Shown one piece after another: positions 1 through 8,200 of a stretch of DNA of 64,000 nt. This DNA is from Paractinoplanes lichenicola (GTDB lineage Bacteria; Actinomycetota; Actinomycetes; Mycobacteriales; Micromonosporaceae): the NCBI RefSeq assembly GCF_016785085.1, contig NZ_JAENHO010000008.1, positions 186,001 through 250,000 of the forward strand, in the 5' to 3' direction. The position numbers and the translations under genes were made by a program. The notes below the pieces were generated by a model. The model was not told the origin of the DNA. It saw nothing but the letters and a program-made list of their open reading frames with translations, and ran no database searches. How positions within the stretch are numbered: position 1 is the stretch's first letter; every line of letters begins with the position of its first letter.

Positions 1-454
1 TCGCCTTGCCCAGCGCTTGCAGGGCCGCTTCGTGTTCGCCCACGACATGCCGGTACGACCTGGCGGCGACTCCCGTCCACGTGGCGATCTGCTGCACGGC
101 CCCGTCGTGCAGCGTCGTCCCCGCGTTGTTCATCGCGCCCGACACGTTGTTCCAGGTCTGGGCGTACGCGTTGATCTGATCGGGGTCCCCGGCCAGCGCG
201 TCGAGTGCGTCGGAGAGCGGCTTGACGTGCTCGATCAGCCAGCCGACACCCCACGAGACGAGCTGCCCCAGCGGATCGGTCACGAAGGCCAGCGCGTCGA
301 GCCCGGCCGCGATGCCCCCGATGGCCGGGTCGATCCAGCCGCCGCCGTTGAAGGACGCCATCAGCGAGTCGATGTCCTCGGCCAGGAAGATGCCGCTGAA
401 CCAGCGGGTGCTGTCCTCCCGCTCCGCGATCAGCGGGTTGGCCACGTCGCTCAC
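1..454 (-). CDS. WXG100/ESX-like long helical protein, 5' part (runs off the left edge)
   Basis: This is the N-terminal 151 codons of a protein that continues past base 1. The GTG start overlaps the stop of the upstream gene (bases 451-454), so the two are translationally coupled. It starts with a short disordered stretch, then a Gly/Ala/Leu-rich segment, then a helical domain carrying a W-x-G-type turn (TWTGVAA). The same arrangement, with clearly alignable residues (DPL..GVGWLIEHV, then GDP..I.A.AQTW), occurs in the complete protein at 51808-52809. That copy is 333 aa and lacks a signal peptide. Proteins of this build are candidate type VII secretion cargo or toxin scaffolds. No catalytic domain can be judged because the 3' part is missing. 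Confidence 0.75.
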   Translation of the reverse strand, partial: MSDVANPLIAEREDSTRWFSGIFLAEDIDSLMASFNGGGWIDPAIGGIAAGLDALAFVTDPLGQLVSWGVGWLIEHVKPLSDALDALAGDPDQINAYAQTWNNVSGAMNNAGTTLHDGAVQQIATWTGVAARSYRHVVGEHEAALQALGKA

Positions 455-768
455 GGGCCCGACCCGTTCCGGAACGCCCCGGCGGTCCGCTCGTCGGACG
501 CGGCGTACTCCCGGGCGGTGGCGCGCAGGTCGTCACTCGCCCGCTGCAGCGAGTCGGTCGCTTCCTGCAGGGCGTTCACGGTCGCGTCCTGCAAGGGGTC
601 GAGCAGCGACGGAATCAGCTGGCACAAGAACCCGTAGGCGTCCCGCCCGATCACCACCGACGAGGCCGCCGAGCGCCCCTGCGCCACCTGATCGGCCACG
701 TCGTTGACCGTGGACGCGTGCCGCATGATCGCATCGCCCTGAACCTCGAACCCCGACTCAGCGCCCAT
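451..768 (-). CDS. ESX-type small secretion-target-like protein
   Basis: A 105-residue, mostly helical protein without signal peptide or membrane segment. I chose the ATG at 768 because a GAGG lies about seven bases upstream; a GTG at 780 is in frame but has no better site. It has the pattern of the actinobacterial ESX-1-like excreted protein family: an N-terminal helix, a central loop with a single Cys after GRDAYGFL, a helix starting at LLDPLQDA, and a short acidic/polar tail. The paralogue at 52809-53114 shows the same EVYGLLCSP-type centre. It overlaps the YbaB-like gene upstream by 11 bases and the helical protein downstream by 4, so all three form one translational unit. Secretion is inferred from family resemblance and context only. 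Confidence 0.7.
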   Translation of the reverse strand: MGAESGFEVQGDAIMRHASTVNDVADQVAQGRSAASSVVIGRDAYGFLCQLIPSLLDPLQDATVNALQEATDSLQRASDDLRATAREYAASDERTAGAFRNGSGP

Positions 769-1138
769 CGTCGTCCTCACCCCGTACGGGGAACCGGCTC
801 TCGAAGCCCGACACGACCGCCCGGCCCGTCGGAGTGTCGACCCCGACCGTCCGCTCGGCGATCGCCGCGACCTGCTCGGTGAGCCGCGCCTGGGCCAGCC
901 GCATGGTCCGCAGGATCTCGGCCGCCAGCCGATCCATGTCGTACCGCCGCGCCTCCGGCTCCAGCTCCAGCCCGGTCACACAACCCGACCCGTCCACCGT
1001 GACCCGCACGAGCCGCTCCCGGTCGCTGGCCGTCGACTCCAGCCGGCTGACCTGATCAGCCATCGACTGCGCCGCGGCCGCCTGCTCCGAAACCGAAGCC
1101 GACCACGACCGGACCCACCCCTCAGCGTCGTCCGACAT
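758..1138 (-). CDS. YbaB/EbfC-like small protein heading an ESX-like cassette
   Basis: A 126-residue protein. A long N-terminal helix (residues 1-40) is followed by a strand region with the typical VRVTVDGSGCVTGLEL pattern of the YbaB/EbfC fold, a second helix, and an acidic tail ending EDDDGR. Actinobacterial versions commonly precede WXG100-type genes, where their role is unproven; DNA binding is known for the Borrelia and Haemophilus members. It is the first gene of the leftward three-gene unit and has a paralogue at 53111-53503 in the same position of a second unit. The ATG at 1138 gives the family's usual length; longer reading in this frame lies antisense to the neighbouring gene and is not coding. 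Confidence 0.75.
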   Translation of the reverse strand: MSDDAEGWVRSWSASVSEQAAAAQSMADQVSRLESTASDRERLVRVTVDGSGCVTGLELEPEARRYDMDRLAAEILRTMRLAQARLTEQVAAIAERTVGVDTPTGRAVVSGFESRFPVRGEDDDGR

Positions 1139-1264
1139 CCCGCCCCCGCTCCATCGACGGCTCCCGACCATACCGATGCCGGGCAATGCGGCCCTGTCCG
1201 CAGCGCTCCGTAAACACTCGGAGGCGTGACGGCCGGACCAACCGGTAGCACCTAGGCTCGTCCC

Positions 1265-2488
1265 GTGCCTGTCTCCAAGAAGCGCAAGTCGAAGAAGAGC
1301 GTCAAACAGCGTGCTTACGCGATCAAGCGGGCGAAGGAACTGGACGCCGGGATCACCACGGCCGAGGTCAACCGGCTCCGGCGAATCCGGCTGGCCGCTC
1401 CCTCGGCGTCTGCGCTGGTGGCCGAACTGACGACGGTTGCTGAGACCAGCCACGGCTCGGCGCTGCAGGACGAGCTGTGCAAGCGGCTCGGTGCGATTCT
1501 GAGCGAGGGGGAGGGCCGTCCGCTCGATCAGTTCTTTCGGGCCTCCGATTTCGCCGTAGCGCTTGTGGACGCGGCCGCCGGCCCACTCCGATCCGGCGAC
1601 GCGGACGCGGCGGCCTGGCGGGTGCTCGACGCATCGGTGCAGATCCTGCCGGGCGAGCTTCTCGAGGCTGCCGACGACCAGCTTCCGGACGTCGAGAACC
1701 TGCTCGCCGACCCCGAACGCCGGTCCGCCCCTGAGCCTTTGTCCCTGGCCGGCCAGGCGCAGTGGACCCGGGATCGTTACGGCAGCCGTTTTGCCGTGAC
1801 CGCCCCCTTCGAGACGCCCGGCAGCCCGCCCCGCTGGTATCTGTGGGACGTCGACGCCTGCACGTTCGTACCGGTCACGGTGTTCAGCGGCTTCTTCGGC
1901 TCGCCGGAGGAGGCCCTCGCCGCCTGGCAGTCCGGTGTCGGCAGCGTGGCCGCCGGTGACGCCCGGTGGACCGACATCGACGACGCGCTCCTGCTCAACG
2001 ACATCCTGCCCCGGGAGGAGGGCCACATGGCGCTCGGCGGGGAGACCGCCGACCAGTTCGCCGAGTACTACCGCTGCCGCAGGCTGGCCGAGGAACTGCT
2101 CGACCCGGCCCGCAAGGTCCCGGCCGTCGTGGACCGCCCGGCGAACCCCGAGCCGTCGGAGTTCGCGGCCCGATACGGCGAGCGGGACGTCACTGAGCTG
2201 GCCGAGGCGCTGGCCGAGCTGTGGGGCGGCATCACCCCGTCGCTGTTCCGCACCTGCTCACCCCACCGGGTGGCCTATGTGGCGCTCGCCGCCCACGACG
2301 AGTTCGGCCCGGACTTCGCCGCCGAGGTGCTCGAGCTGCTGCCCGATTGGGTCACGTGGATCGCCGAATGCTCCGGCCTCGGCCCGGACCTGACCGCCCG
2401 CTCCCTGGCCTATGCCACCGGCAAGCCCCACCCGGACCTGGGGAGCATTCCCCGCGACATGGACACTCAGGCGGTCGTCGTCGAGTAG
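1265..2488 (+). CDS. hypothetical protein, 407 aa
   Basis: I do not recognise the family. The protein begins with a strongly basic stretch (SKKRKSKKSVKQRAYAIKRAKE) of the kind seen in nucleic-acid-associated proteins, followed by a mainly helical, acidic body with many Trp/Tyr positions and a DLGSIPRD motif near the end. There is no signal peptide, membrane segment or catalytic motif. The GTG at 1265 is the first good start and puts the basic stretch at the N-terminus. Its 3' end overlaps the convergent gene at 2467 by 22 bases. Coding status is supported by length, GC-rich third positions and lack of competing frames. Confidence 0.7.
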   Translation: MPVSKKRKSKKSVKQRAYAIKRAKELDAGITTAEVNRLRRIRLAAPSASALVAELTTVAETSHGSALQDELCKRLGAILSEGEGRPLDQFFRASDFAVALVDAAAGPLRSGDADAAAWRVLDASVQILPGELLEAADDQLPDVENLLADPERRSAPEPLSLAGQAQWTRDRYGSRFAVTAPFETPGSPPRWYLWDVDACTFVPVTVFSGFFGSPEEALAAWQSGVGSVAAGDARWTDIDDALLLNDILPREEGHMALGGETADQFAEYYRCRRLAEELLDPARKVPAVVDRPANPEPSEFAARYGERDVTELAEALAELWGGITPSLFRTCSPHRVAYVALAAHDEFGPDFAAEVLELLPDWVTWIAECSGLGPDLTARSLAYATGKPHPDLGSIPRDMDTQAVVVE

Positions 2489-3192
2489 CCGGCGGGCGGC
2501 CCGGTCTCCTCCCACCGCACGCCGACCACCGTGGCCGAGCGCAGTCGTGTGCCCGGGGCATGACCCTGGTACGGCTCGACCAGCAGCGCGTCCAGGGTCT
2601 GCTTTGCGCCGGGCAGCGAGCCGCGCAGGCTCACGGTGCGTAGTTCCCGCCCCAGCGTGATCGCTACGTCCCGTACGCGGCGGTCGGCGCCCATCTCACC
2701 CGCGGTGAGGGCCGCTTCGATACGCGTCCACAAGTGCCACGAATCGTCGTCGAGCAGCAGGCGGGCCGCCCGATCGAGGGATACGCACGTGATGTCGACG
2801 GCCGCCTCCTCGCCCAGTTCGGCCACCCACGACAGTTCCTCGGCGGCCGGCCGCAAATGCGGGGATTCGTCCAGCAGCGTCGCGTAAAGCATGCCCAGGA
2901 TCGTCTGACGACCCGGCCCGTCGTAAAGGACGCCGACCGGGGTGCGCAAACGGGGATAACGCGCCGCAAGATGGGCGGCCCGGCCCAGCGGCAGGTCGAC
3001 CGCCTCGCGGGTGTCGCGGACCCGGGCGTGGAAGGTGCGCTGTTCGCGCTGCGCGAACAGCAATTGACGATGTTCATTGGCCAGCAGCCGGGCCGCGACC
3101 GAATAAGCCACTCCGAGCTGGGCGGCCAGCGCACGAATGGCGCGGCGGCGGGCTCGGTCGGGCACGGGATGGCGTCGCTTCGTATCGGTCAT
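2467..3192 (-). CDS. hypothetical protein with possible N-terminal helix-turn-helix
   Basis: A 241-residue soluble protein of unknown function. Residues 12-40 (RRRAIRALAAQLGVAYSVAARLL) resemble a small helix-turn-helix, suggesting a DNA-binding or regulatory role, but this is weak. The rest is helical with a conserved-looking core around VGVLYDGPGRQTILGMLYA. It is divergent from the clpC-like gene at 3395, with about 200 bases between them, and convergent with the 407-residue protein whose end it overlaps. The ATG at 3192 is preceded by a GGGAGGACAGCG ribosome-binding region. Confidence 0.6.
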   Translation of the reverse strand: MTDTKRRHPVPDRARRRAIRALAAQLGVAYSVAARLLANEHRQLLFAQREQRTFHARVRDTREAVDLPLGRAAHLAARYPRLRTPVGVLYDGPGRQTILGMLYATLLDESPHLRPAAEELSWVAELGEEAAVDITCVSLDRAARLLLDDDSWHLWTRIEAALTAGEMGADRRVRDVAITLGRELRTVSLRGSLPGAKQTLDALLVEPYQGHAPGTRLRSATVVGVRWEETGPPAGYSTTTA

Positions 3193-3394
3193 CGCTGTCC
3201 TCCCTTCGGGCCATCGTAGGACGACCGTTGTATGTTGAGGGGGCAGCGCGCCTGCACGAGCGTAACGAGGCCCCCCACGCGGGTCGCGTGTTCACGCCAA
3301 GAGGCTAGGACTCAGCGCATTTCACCCGACCGCGATGACGCACGCGTCTGACTGGGTGAGGTGCGTGGGGCCTCGCCGCGAGGACGTGAGTGTC

Positions 3395-5719
3395 GTGTTC
3401 GAACGGTTCACCGACCGGGCCCGCCGAGTCGTCGTGCTGGCGCAAGAAGAAGCCCGCATGCTCAATCACAACTGCATCGGCACCGAACATCTCCTGCTCG
3501 GCCTGATCGCCGAGGGCGACGGCACCGCCGGTCAGGCCCTGCACCAATTGGGAGTGACCGCGGAAAGCGTTCGCGCGCAACTGCCCGAGGGCGATTCCCC
3601 GCCCGGCACCCACATGCCGTTCACCCCACGGGCCAAAAAGGTGCTCGAACTGTCGCTGCGCGAGGCCCTGCAGCTCGGCCACAACTACATCGGCACCGAG
3701 CACATCCTGCTGGGACTGGTCCGCGAGGACGAAGGTCTGATAAAAGCAAACCCCGCAGCCGTACGAGACGTCGTGCTCACCATGCTCCGAGGGGCCCCCG
3801 AGCAGGTCCCGGAGGCGGCCATCACAACCGCGTCCACGGTTCTCGAGCAGTTCGGCGTGAACCTCACCGAGATGGCCCGCGACGGCAAACTCGACCCCGT
3901 CATCGGCCGCGACCCGGAAATCGAACGCGTCCTGGTCGTGCTGTCGTGCCGCACGAAGAACAACCCCGTCCTGCTGGGCGAGCCGGGAGTCGGTAAAACG
4001 TCGGTCGTCGACGGCTTGAGCCAGCGGATCGTGCGCGGCGACGTCCCCGACAACCTGCGCGACAAGCAGGTCTACACCCTCGACATGAGCTCGCTGGTGG
4101 CCGGCTCGCGCTATCGCGGCGATTTCGAGGAGCGCCTCAAAAAGGTCGTCAAGGAGTGCCGGACCAGGGGCGACATCATCCTGTTCATCGACGAGATCCA
4201 CACGATCGTGGGCGCCGGCGCGGCCGAGGGCGCGATCGACGCGGCCAGCATCCTCAAGCCGATGCTGGCCCGGGGCGAACTGCAGACGATCGGGGCCACC
4301 ACCACGACCGAATACCGCAAGCACTTCGAGAAGGACAAGGCGCTGGCCCGGCGCTTCCAATCTGTGCAGGTCGACGAGCCCACGTACGCCCAATCGATCG
4401 AGATTTTGAAGGGCCTGCGCGACAAGTACGAGGCCCATCACCGGGTCACCTTCACCGATGCCGCCCTGACCGCGGCGGTGACGTTGGCCGACCGCTATGT
4501 CGCCGACCGTTTCCTGCCCGACAAGGCGATCGACCTCATCGACGAGGCCGGCGCCCGGGCCCGCATTCAGGAACTGACCGAACCCGGCCGCAACGCCGCC
4601 CTGACTCGTTTGCGGCGCGAGAAGGAAGCGGCGATCGACGCCCAGGATTTCGAGCGCGCGGCCCGCATCCGCGACGACGAGAAGAGGGCCGTGGCCGAGA
4701 AACTGGTCGAGGTCGACCACGAGCAGATCGCCGAGGTGCTGGCGAGTTGGACGGGAATCCCGGTCTACAAACTGACCGAGGAGGAAACCGTCCGGCTGCT
4801 GCACATGGAGGACGAACTGCACCGCAAAGTCGTGGGCCAGCATGAGGCCGTGGCCGCGGTGTCGCGCGCGATCCGGCGTACGCGGGCCGGGTTGAAGGAT
4901 CCTCGGCGGCCCTCGGGCTCGTTCATCTTCGCCGGACCGTCCGGCGTCGGAAAGACCTCGCTGGCCCGCGCGCTGGCCGCATTCCTGTTCGGCTCGGACG
5001 ACGCGCTGCTGCAATTCAACATGTCGGAATTCCACGACCACTCGACGGTGTCGCGGCTCGTCGGCGCCCCACCCGGATACGTCGGCTACGACGAGGGCGG
5101 GCAACTGACCGAAAAGGTGCGCCGCAAGCCGTTCTCGGTCGTGCTGTTCGACGAGATCGAGAAGGCGCACCCCGACGTGTTCAACACCCTGCTGCAGATC
5201 CTCGAGGACGGCCGCCTGACCGACGGCCAGGGCCGCATCGTCGACTTCAAGAACACCGTCATCATCATGACGACCAACCTGGGCTCGCGCTCGTTCTCCG
5301 GCGTACCGCTCGGTTTCGGCGCGACCGCGGACGCCCCCGCCGGACAGGTGCGGGAGGCCCTCAAACAGCATTTCCGCCCCGAGTTCCTCAACCGCATCGA
5401 CGACACGATCGTCTTCCCGCCGCTCGGCCACGACGACGTGCTGCAGATCGTCGACATCATGATGACCCGCATCGAAACCCAGCTCCGCAACAAGGACATC
5501 GCCCTCGAGCTCACGGAAAAGGCCCGCGCCTATCTGGCCGCCAAGGGATTCGACCCCGCCATGGGCGCCCGCCCCCTGCGCCGCACGATCCAGCGCGAGG
5601 TCGAGGACGCCCTGGCCGAAAAGATCCTGTTCAACGAGCTCCGCCCCGGCCAACACGTAGTAATCGACGCCGACGACGAAGGGTTACGGTTCGCCGAACA
5701 CCAACCGGCCGCCGATTAG
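3395..5719 (+). CDS. clpC: ClpC-type AAA+ unfoldase (ATP-dependent Clp protease ATP-binding subunit)
   Basis: A class 1 Hsp100 unfoldase that feeds substrates to ClpP. Visible in order: a double Clp-N domain (FERFTDRARRVV; GTEHLLLGL and GTEHILLGL), a first AAA+ module with Walker A GEPGVGKTS, a short middle region with a UVR motif (DFERAARIRDDEKRAV), a second AAA+ module with Walker A GPSGVGKTS and sensor region FRPEFLNRIDD, and an LGF tripeptide in the loop that docks on ClpP. At about 774 residues it is shorter than main ClpC1 proteins (about 840-850), mostly in the inter-domain and C-terminal parts, so it may be a second ClpC. I start at the GTG at 3395, ten bases after GAGGA; an upstream ATG at 3335 would add a non-conserved leader. 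Confidence 0.92.
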   Translation: MFERFTDRARRVVVLAQEEARMLNHNCIGTEHLLLGLIAEGDGTAGQALHQLGVTAESVRAQLPEGDSPPGTHMPFTPRAKKVLELSLREALQLGHNYIGTEHILLGLVREDEGLIKANPAAVRDVVLTMLRGAPEQVPEAAITTASTVLEQFGVNLTEMARDGKLDPVIGRDPEIERVLVVLSCRTKNNPVLLGEPGVGKTSVVDGLSQRIVRGDVPDNLRDKQVYTLDMSSLVAGSRYRGDFEERLKKVVKECRTRGDIILFIDEIHTIVGAGAAEGAIDAASILKPMLARGELQTIGATTTTEYRKHFEKDKALARRFQSVQVDEPTYAQSIEILKGLRDKYEAHHRVTFTDAALTAAVTLADRYVADRFLPDKAIDLIDEAGARARIQELTEPGRNAALTRLRREKEAAIDAQDFERAARIRDDEKRAVAEKLVEVDHEQIAEVLASWTGIPVYKLTEEETVRLLHMEDELHRKVVGQHEAVAAVSRAIRRTRAGLKDPRRPSGSFIFAGPSGVGKTSLARALAAFLFGSDDALLQFNMSEFHDHSTVSRLVGAPPGYVGYDEGGQLTEKVRRKPFSVVLFDEIEKAHPDVFNTLLQILEDGRLTDGQGRIVDFKNTVIIMTTNLGSRSFSGVPLGFGATADAPAGQVREALKQHFRPEFLNRIDDTIVFPPLGHDDVLQIVDIMMTRIETQLRNKDIALELTEKARAYLAAKGFDPAMGARPLRRTIQREVEDALAEKILFNELRPGQHVVIDADDEGLRFAEHQPAAD

Positions 5720-5729
5720 CATCGGGGGC

Positions 5730-6602
5730 ATGTCGCAACGGGTCGCGCTTGCTCTGGGGTCGGGAGGCGCCAGGGGATACGCGCACATCGGCGTGATCGA
5801 GGTGCTGGAGGAGCGCGGCTTCGAGATCTGCGCGGTCGCCGGCACCTCGATGGGCGCCCTGGTCGGCGGCATCTTCGCCGCCGGCCGCCTCAAGCCGTTC
5901 ACCGACTGGGCCGTCGCCCTCAAACGCCCCGACGTCCTCCGCCTGATCGACCCCAAATGGTCCGCCGCCGGCGCGATGGGCGCCGACCGTCTGATCAACC
6001 ACCTCAACGACTTCCTGACCGACGTCGAGATCGAAAATCTGCCGATCCCGTACACCGCCGTCGCCACCGACCTCACCAACCGCCGCGAGGTCTGGTTCCA
6101 GAAGGGCCAGCTCCGCTCGGCGATCCGCGCCTCCATCGCCATCCCCGGCGTGATCACCCCGGTCGTGGTCAACGGCCGCCTGCTGGCCGACGGCGGCCTG
6201 CTCAACCCCGTCCCGATCGAACCCACCGCAGCCTCCGGCGCCGACCTCACCGTCGCCGTCTCGTTGCAGGCGCCGCGGCCGGCGCAGGAGCCCGCCAGCC
6301 CCGTACGCGCGGCCGCGGCCCCCTCATGGGCACGCCTGCGCCAGGTGTTCAGCAGCAGAAGCGCCCAGGCCACCCCCGCCTCACCCGTCCCCGACGACCT
6401 CAAGATCGGAGACGTGCTCGGCCTGTCTTTGGATGCCATGCAAGACCTGATCGCCCGCTACCGCATGGCCGGCCTGCCACCCGACATCCACATCACGGTC
6501 CCGGTCAGCGCCAGCGGCATCATGGACTTCCACCGCGCCCCCGACCTGATCACCCTCGGCCGCGACCTCACGAACAAGGCCCTCGACGCCGCCGGCTACT
6601 GA
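5730..6602 (+). CDS. patatin-like phospholipase (RssA/NTE family)
   Basis: A cytosolic serine lipase/esterase-fold protein of 290 residues. It carries the oxyanion motif GSGGARG (residues 10-16), the nucleophile elbow GTSMG (about residue 40) and the catalytic Asp in DGG (about residue 155), the Ser-Asp dyad of patatins. The middle matches RssA-type proteins (AIRASIAIPGVITPV). It starts 10 bases after the clpC stop and may be co-transcribed with it. The C-terminal 80 residues, after an Ala/Pro-rich linker, lack known motifs. Substrate is unknown; membrane lipids are likely for the family. Confidence 0.88.
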   Translation: MSQRVALALGSGGARGYAHIGVIEVLEERGFEICAVAGTSMGALVGGIFAAGRLKPFTDWAVALKRPDVLRLIDPKWSAAGAMGADRLINHLNDFLTDVEIENLPIPYTAVATDLTNRREVWFQKGQLRSAIRASIAIPGVITPVVVNGRLLADGGLLNPVPIEPTAASGADLTVAVSLQAPRPAQEPASPVRAAAAPSWARLRQVFSSRSAQATPASPVPDDLKIGDVLGLSLDAMQDLIARYRMAGLPPDIHITVPVSASGIMDFHRAPDLITLGRDLTNKALDAAGY

Positions 6603-6634
6603 AGCAACGGCACCCGGCTCGACAGCCCAGTAAA

Positions 6635-7078
6635 ATGACAGCCGTGAACCTTGAGCAGGCTGTCGTTCGACTGCCCTATACGGCAAACGGAGTCATCCGA
6701 GTGGGAACAGTTGTCTCCCAAGACGGTGACCTCTACCAGGTCAAGTGGGACAACGGCGGCGACGAGGAGGTCAAACTCGGCGACTACGAGTGGCTGTGCC
6801 CCCGAGGGTCCCTGAAATTCCAGTCGCTGGTCGACCCCGAGGCCCTGCGAAAAGGTTTCGAGGCCGACCCGGGCGAGTTCGTCATGCTGGCCCTCAAGGA
6901 AGCCGCAGCGCCCATGACAGGCAAGGACCTGAAGGTCACCGTCACCGCCTTGGGCATCACCGACGAGGACTACCGCCGCGCCTGGCCGACAATCCGCAAG
7001 CTGCTCATCGCCGACAACCGCGTAACAGTGAGCGGTTCCGGCGCGGCAATGACGTTCCAGGCCGGCGGCACTCACTGA
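6635..7078 (+). CDS. hypothetical protein with SH3/Tudor-like N-terminus
   Basis: A 147-residue protein. Its first half (GVIRVGTVVSQDGDLYQVKW and following DG/GD turns) reads like a small beta-barrel of the Tudor/chromo-barrel type. The second half is helical with an EDYRRAWPTIRKLL segment resembling a winged-helix unit. I know no function. The ATG at 6635 is the most upstream start. A TAAAAT at 6631-6636 sits seven bases before an in-frame GTG at 6644, so a leaderless transcript starting at that GTG is an alternative. Its end overlaps the convergent gene at 7072 by seven bases. Confidence 0.65.
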   Translation: MTAVNLEQAVVRLPYTANGVIRVGTVVSQDGDLYQVKWDNGGDEEVKLGDYEWLCPRGSLKFQSLVDPEALRKGFEADPGEFVMLALKEAAAPMTGKDLKVTVTALGITDEDYRRAWPTIRKLLIADNRVTVSGSGAAMTFQAGGTH

Positions 7079-7479
7079 AGCCGTTGTCGCGCCACCCGTA
7101 GACAAGCCTCGAGCGTCTCCACCGGTACGCGCATCGCGCCGGCCAACAGCTTGTCCGCCTCCTCGATGCCCCGGGCCGCAAGGTCATCGCGGATGTCCAG
7201 CAGCCCCCGGTGGTACGCGTCGCCACCGCTCGGCAGGGCCTGCAGCTGATCCTCCGTGTACCGCATGACCATCACTTGCCAGGCCCCGACCGCAAGCGTG
7301 CCCCCGGCGTACTCGTCCGACATGTCCCCGAGATGCCGCGCCGCCCGCCGCAACGTCTCCCGCGTAACCCGCGGCGCCTCGATCACCAGGCGCTGCGGGC
7401 CCTCGCCATCCAGCGTCCACTCGGCCATGACGTGCAACCCCGGCTCGCGCCGACTCATCTGACTGGGCTCGAAGCTCAC
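7072..7479 (-). CDS. hypothetical protein, 135 aa
   Basis: A soluble 135-residue protein with no recognisable domain: an N-terminal strand-rich part (AEWTLDGEGPQRLVIEAPRV) and a helical C-terminal half. Its start overlaps the stop of the DUF4352-type protein gene (7476-7479), so the two are translationally coupled and probably act together. Confidence 0.6.
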   Translation of the reverse strand: MSFEPSQMSRREPGLHVMAEWTLDGEGPQRLVIEAPRVTRETLRRAARHLGDMSDEYAGGTLAVGAWQVMVMRYTEDQLQALPSGGDAYHRGLLDIRDDLAARGIEEADKLLAGAMRVPVETLEACLRVARQRLQ

Positions 7480-8087
7480 TTGAGGGCCACCTTCACACCA
7501 CCGGAAAACATCGAGTCGTGCAGCTCGAGGGTGGTCAGCTTGGTGCCCTTCGGAACATCAAAAACAAGCTTCCCCCGTACGGTGTTGCCCGGGTTGACGT
7601 CCTCGAAGAACACTTGCTGCTCCTCGTTGGCATAGATGGCCGCCCCCGAATCGACTGAGTATTCGGTGCCCTTCGCGTCAAAGGCCTTCTGCACCGAGTC
7701 GATCAGCGTCTGCGCCTCGTCCCCGACGTTCTTCACCTGAACGCTGACCAGGCAGAACTGCCCCTGCGCCTTTTCCCCGAAGTACTGGTTGCCGACCTTG
7801 GCCACCCCACACTTCATGCCGGTGACCGTGAACTGAAAGTCCCCGTCCTTGACCGGCGCCCCGATCCCCGGCGTTGCCCTCTTGGGGGCGGCCTTCTTCG
7901 GGGAAGTGGCAACCGCAGCGGCCGGCTCTTCAGGCACGACCGGGTCGGACCCATCACCGCCACCGGCCGCGCTGATCGCCCCGATCCCGCACAGGAGCAG
8001 CACAAACACGCCGGCACCTCCAGCAATCCAGGGCCATTTGCGCCGCTTGGCCGAGGCAGGGGTCGGCGGAACGAACGGATAAGTCAT
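7476..8087 (-). CDS. membrane-anchored DUF4352 domain protein
   Basis: A 203-residue protein with a short cytosolic N-terminus (KRRKWPW), one membrane helix (about residues 18-42), a Pro/Ala-rich spacer and an extracellular immunoglobulin-like DUF4352 domain. Domain marks are the FTVTGMKCG start, the central FCLVSVQVKN strand, the DAKGTEYSVDSGAAI turn and the NPGNTVRGKLVFDVPKG close. Two cysteines (around FTVTGMKCG and QFCLV) may form a disulphide. DUF4352 proteins are surface proteins often found as lipoproteins; their ligand is unknown. It heads a leftward pair and is divergent from the restriction-modification unit. Confidence 0.8.
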   Translation of the reverse strand: MTYPFVPPTPASAKRRKWPWIAGGAGVFVLLLCGIGAISAAGGGDGSDPVVPEEPAAAVATSPKKAAPKRATPGIGAPVKDGDFQFTVTGMKCGVAKVGNQYFGEKAQGQFCLVSVQVKNVGDEAQTLIDSVQKAFDAKGTEYSVDSGAAIYANEEQQVFFEDVNPGNTVRGKLVFDVPKGTKLTTLELHDSMFSGGVKVALK

Positions 8088-8185
8088 GGGAGTACTCCAG
8101 AAGGGGAGGGATGTGTCTGTGCGACGCCGTCAATTAAAGCATCGTCCGTGAACGCTGTCAACAAACAATGTGCCGAGCGGATGTG

Positions 8186-8200
8186 TACACTGCTGGCGTG
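8186..8200 (+). promoter_or_regulatory. candidate -10 element of a leaderless promoter
   Basis: TACACT at 8186-8191 fits the TANNNT -10 pattern and ends six bases before the GTG at 8198. No Shine-Dalgarno-like sequence precedes that GTG. Leaderless start of the methylase/defence unit is therefore likely; no clear -35 is seen. Confidence 0.4.

Noticed and set aside
3305..5656. 783-codon open frame on the minus strand
   Set aside because: It is antisense to clpC, Asp/Gly/Arg-rich and without domain motifs; a product of GC-rich third positions.
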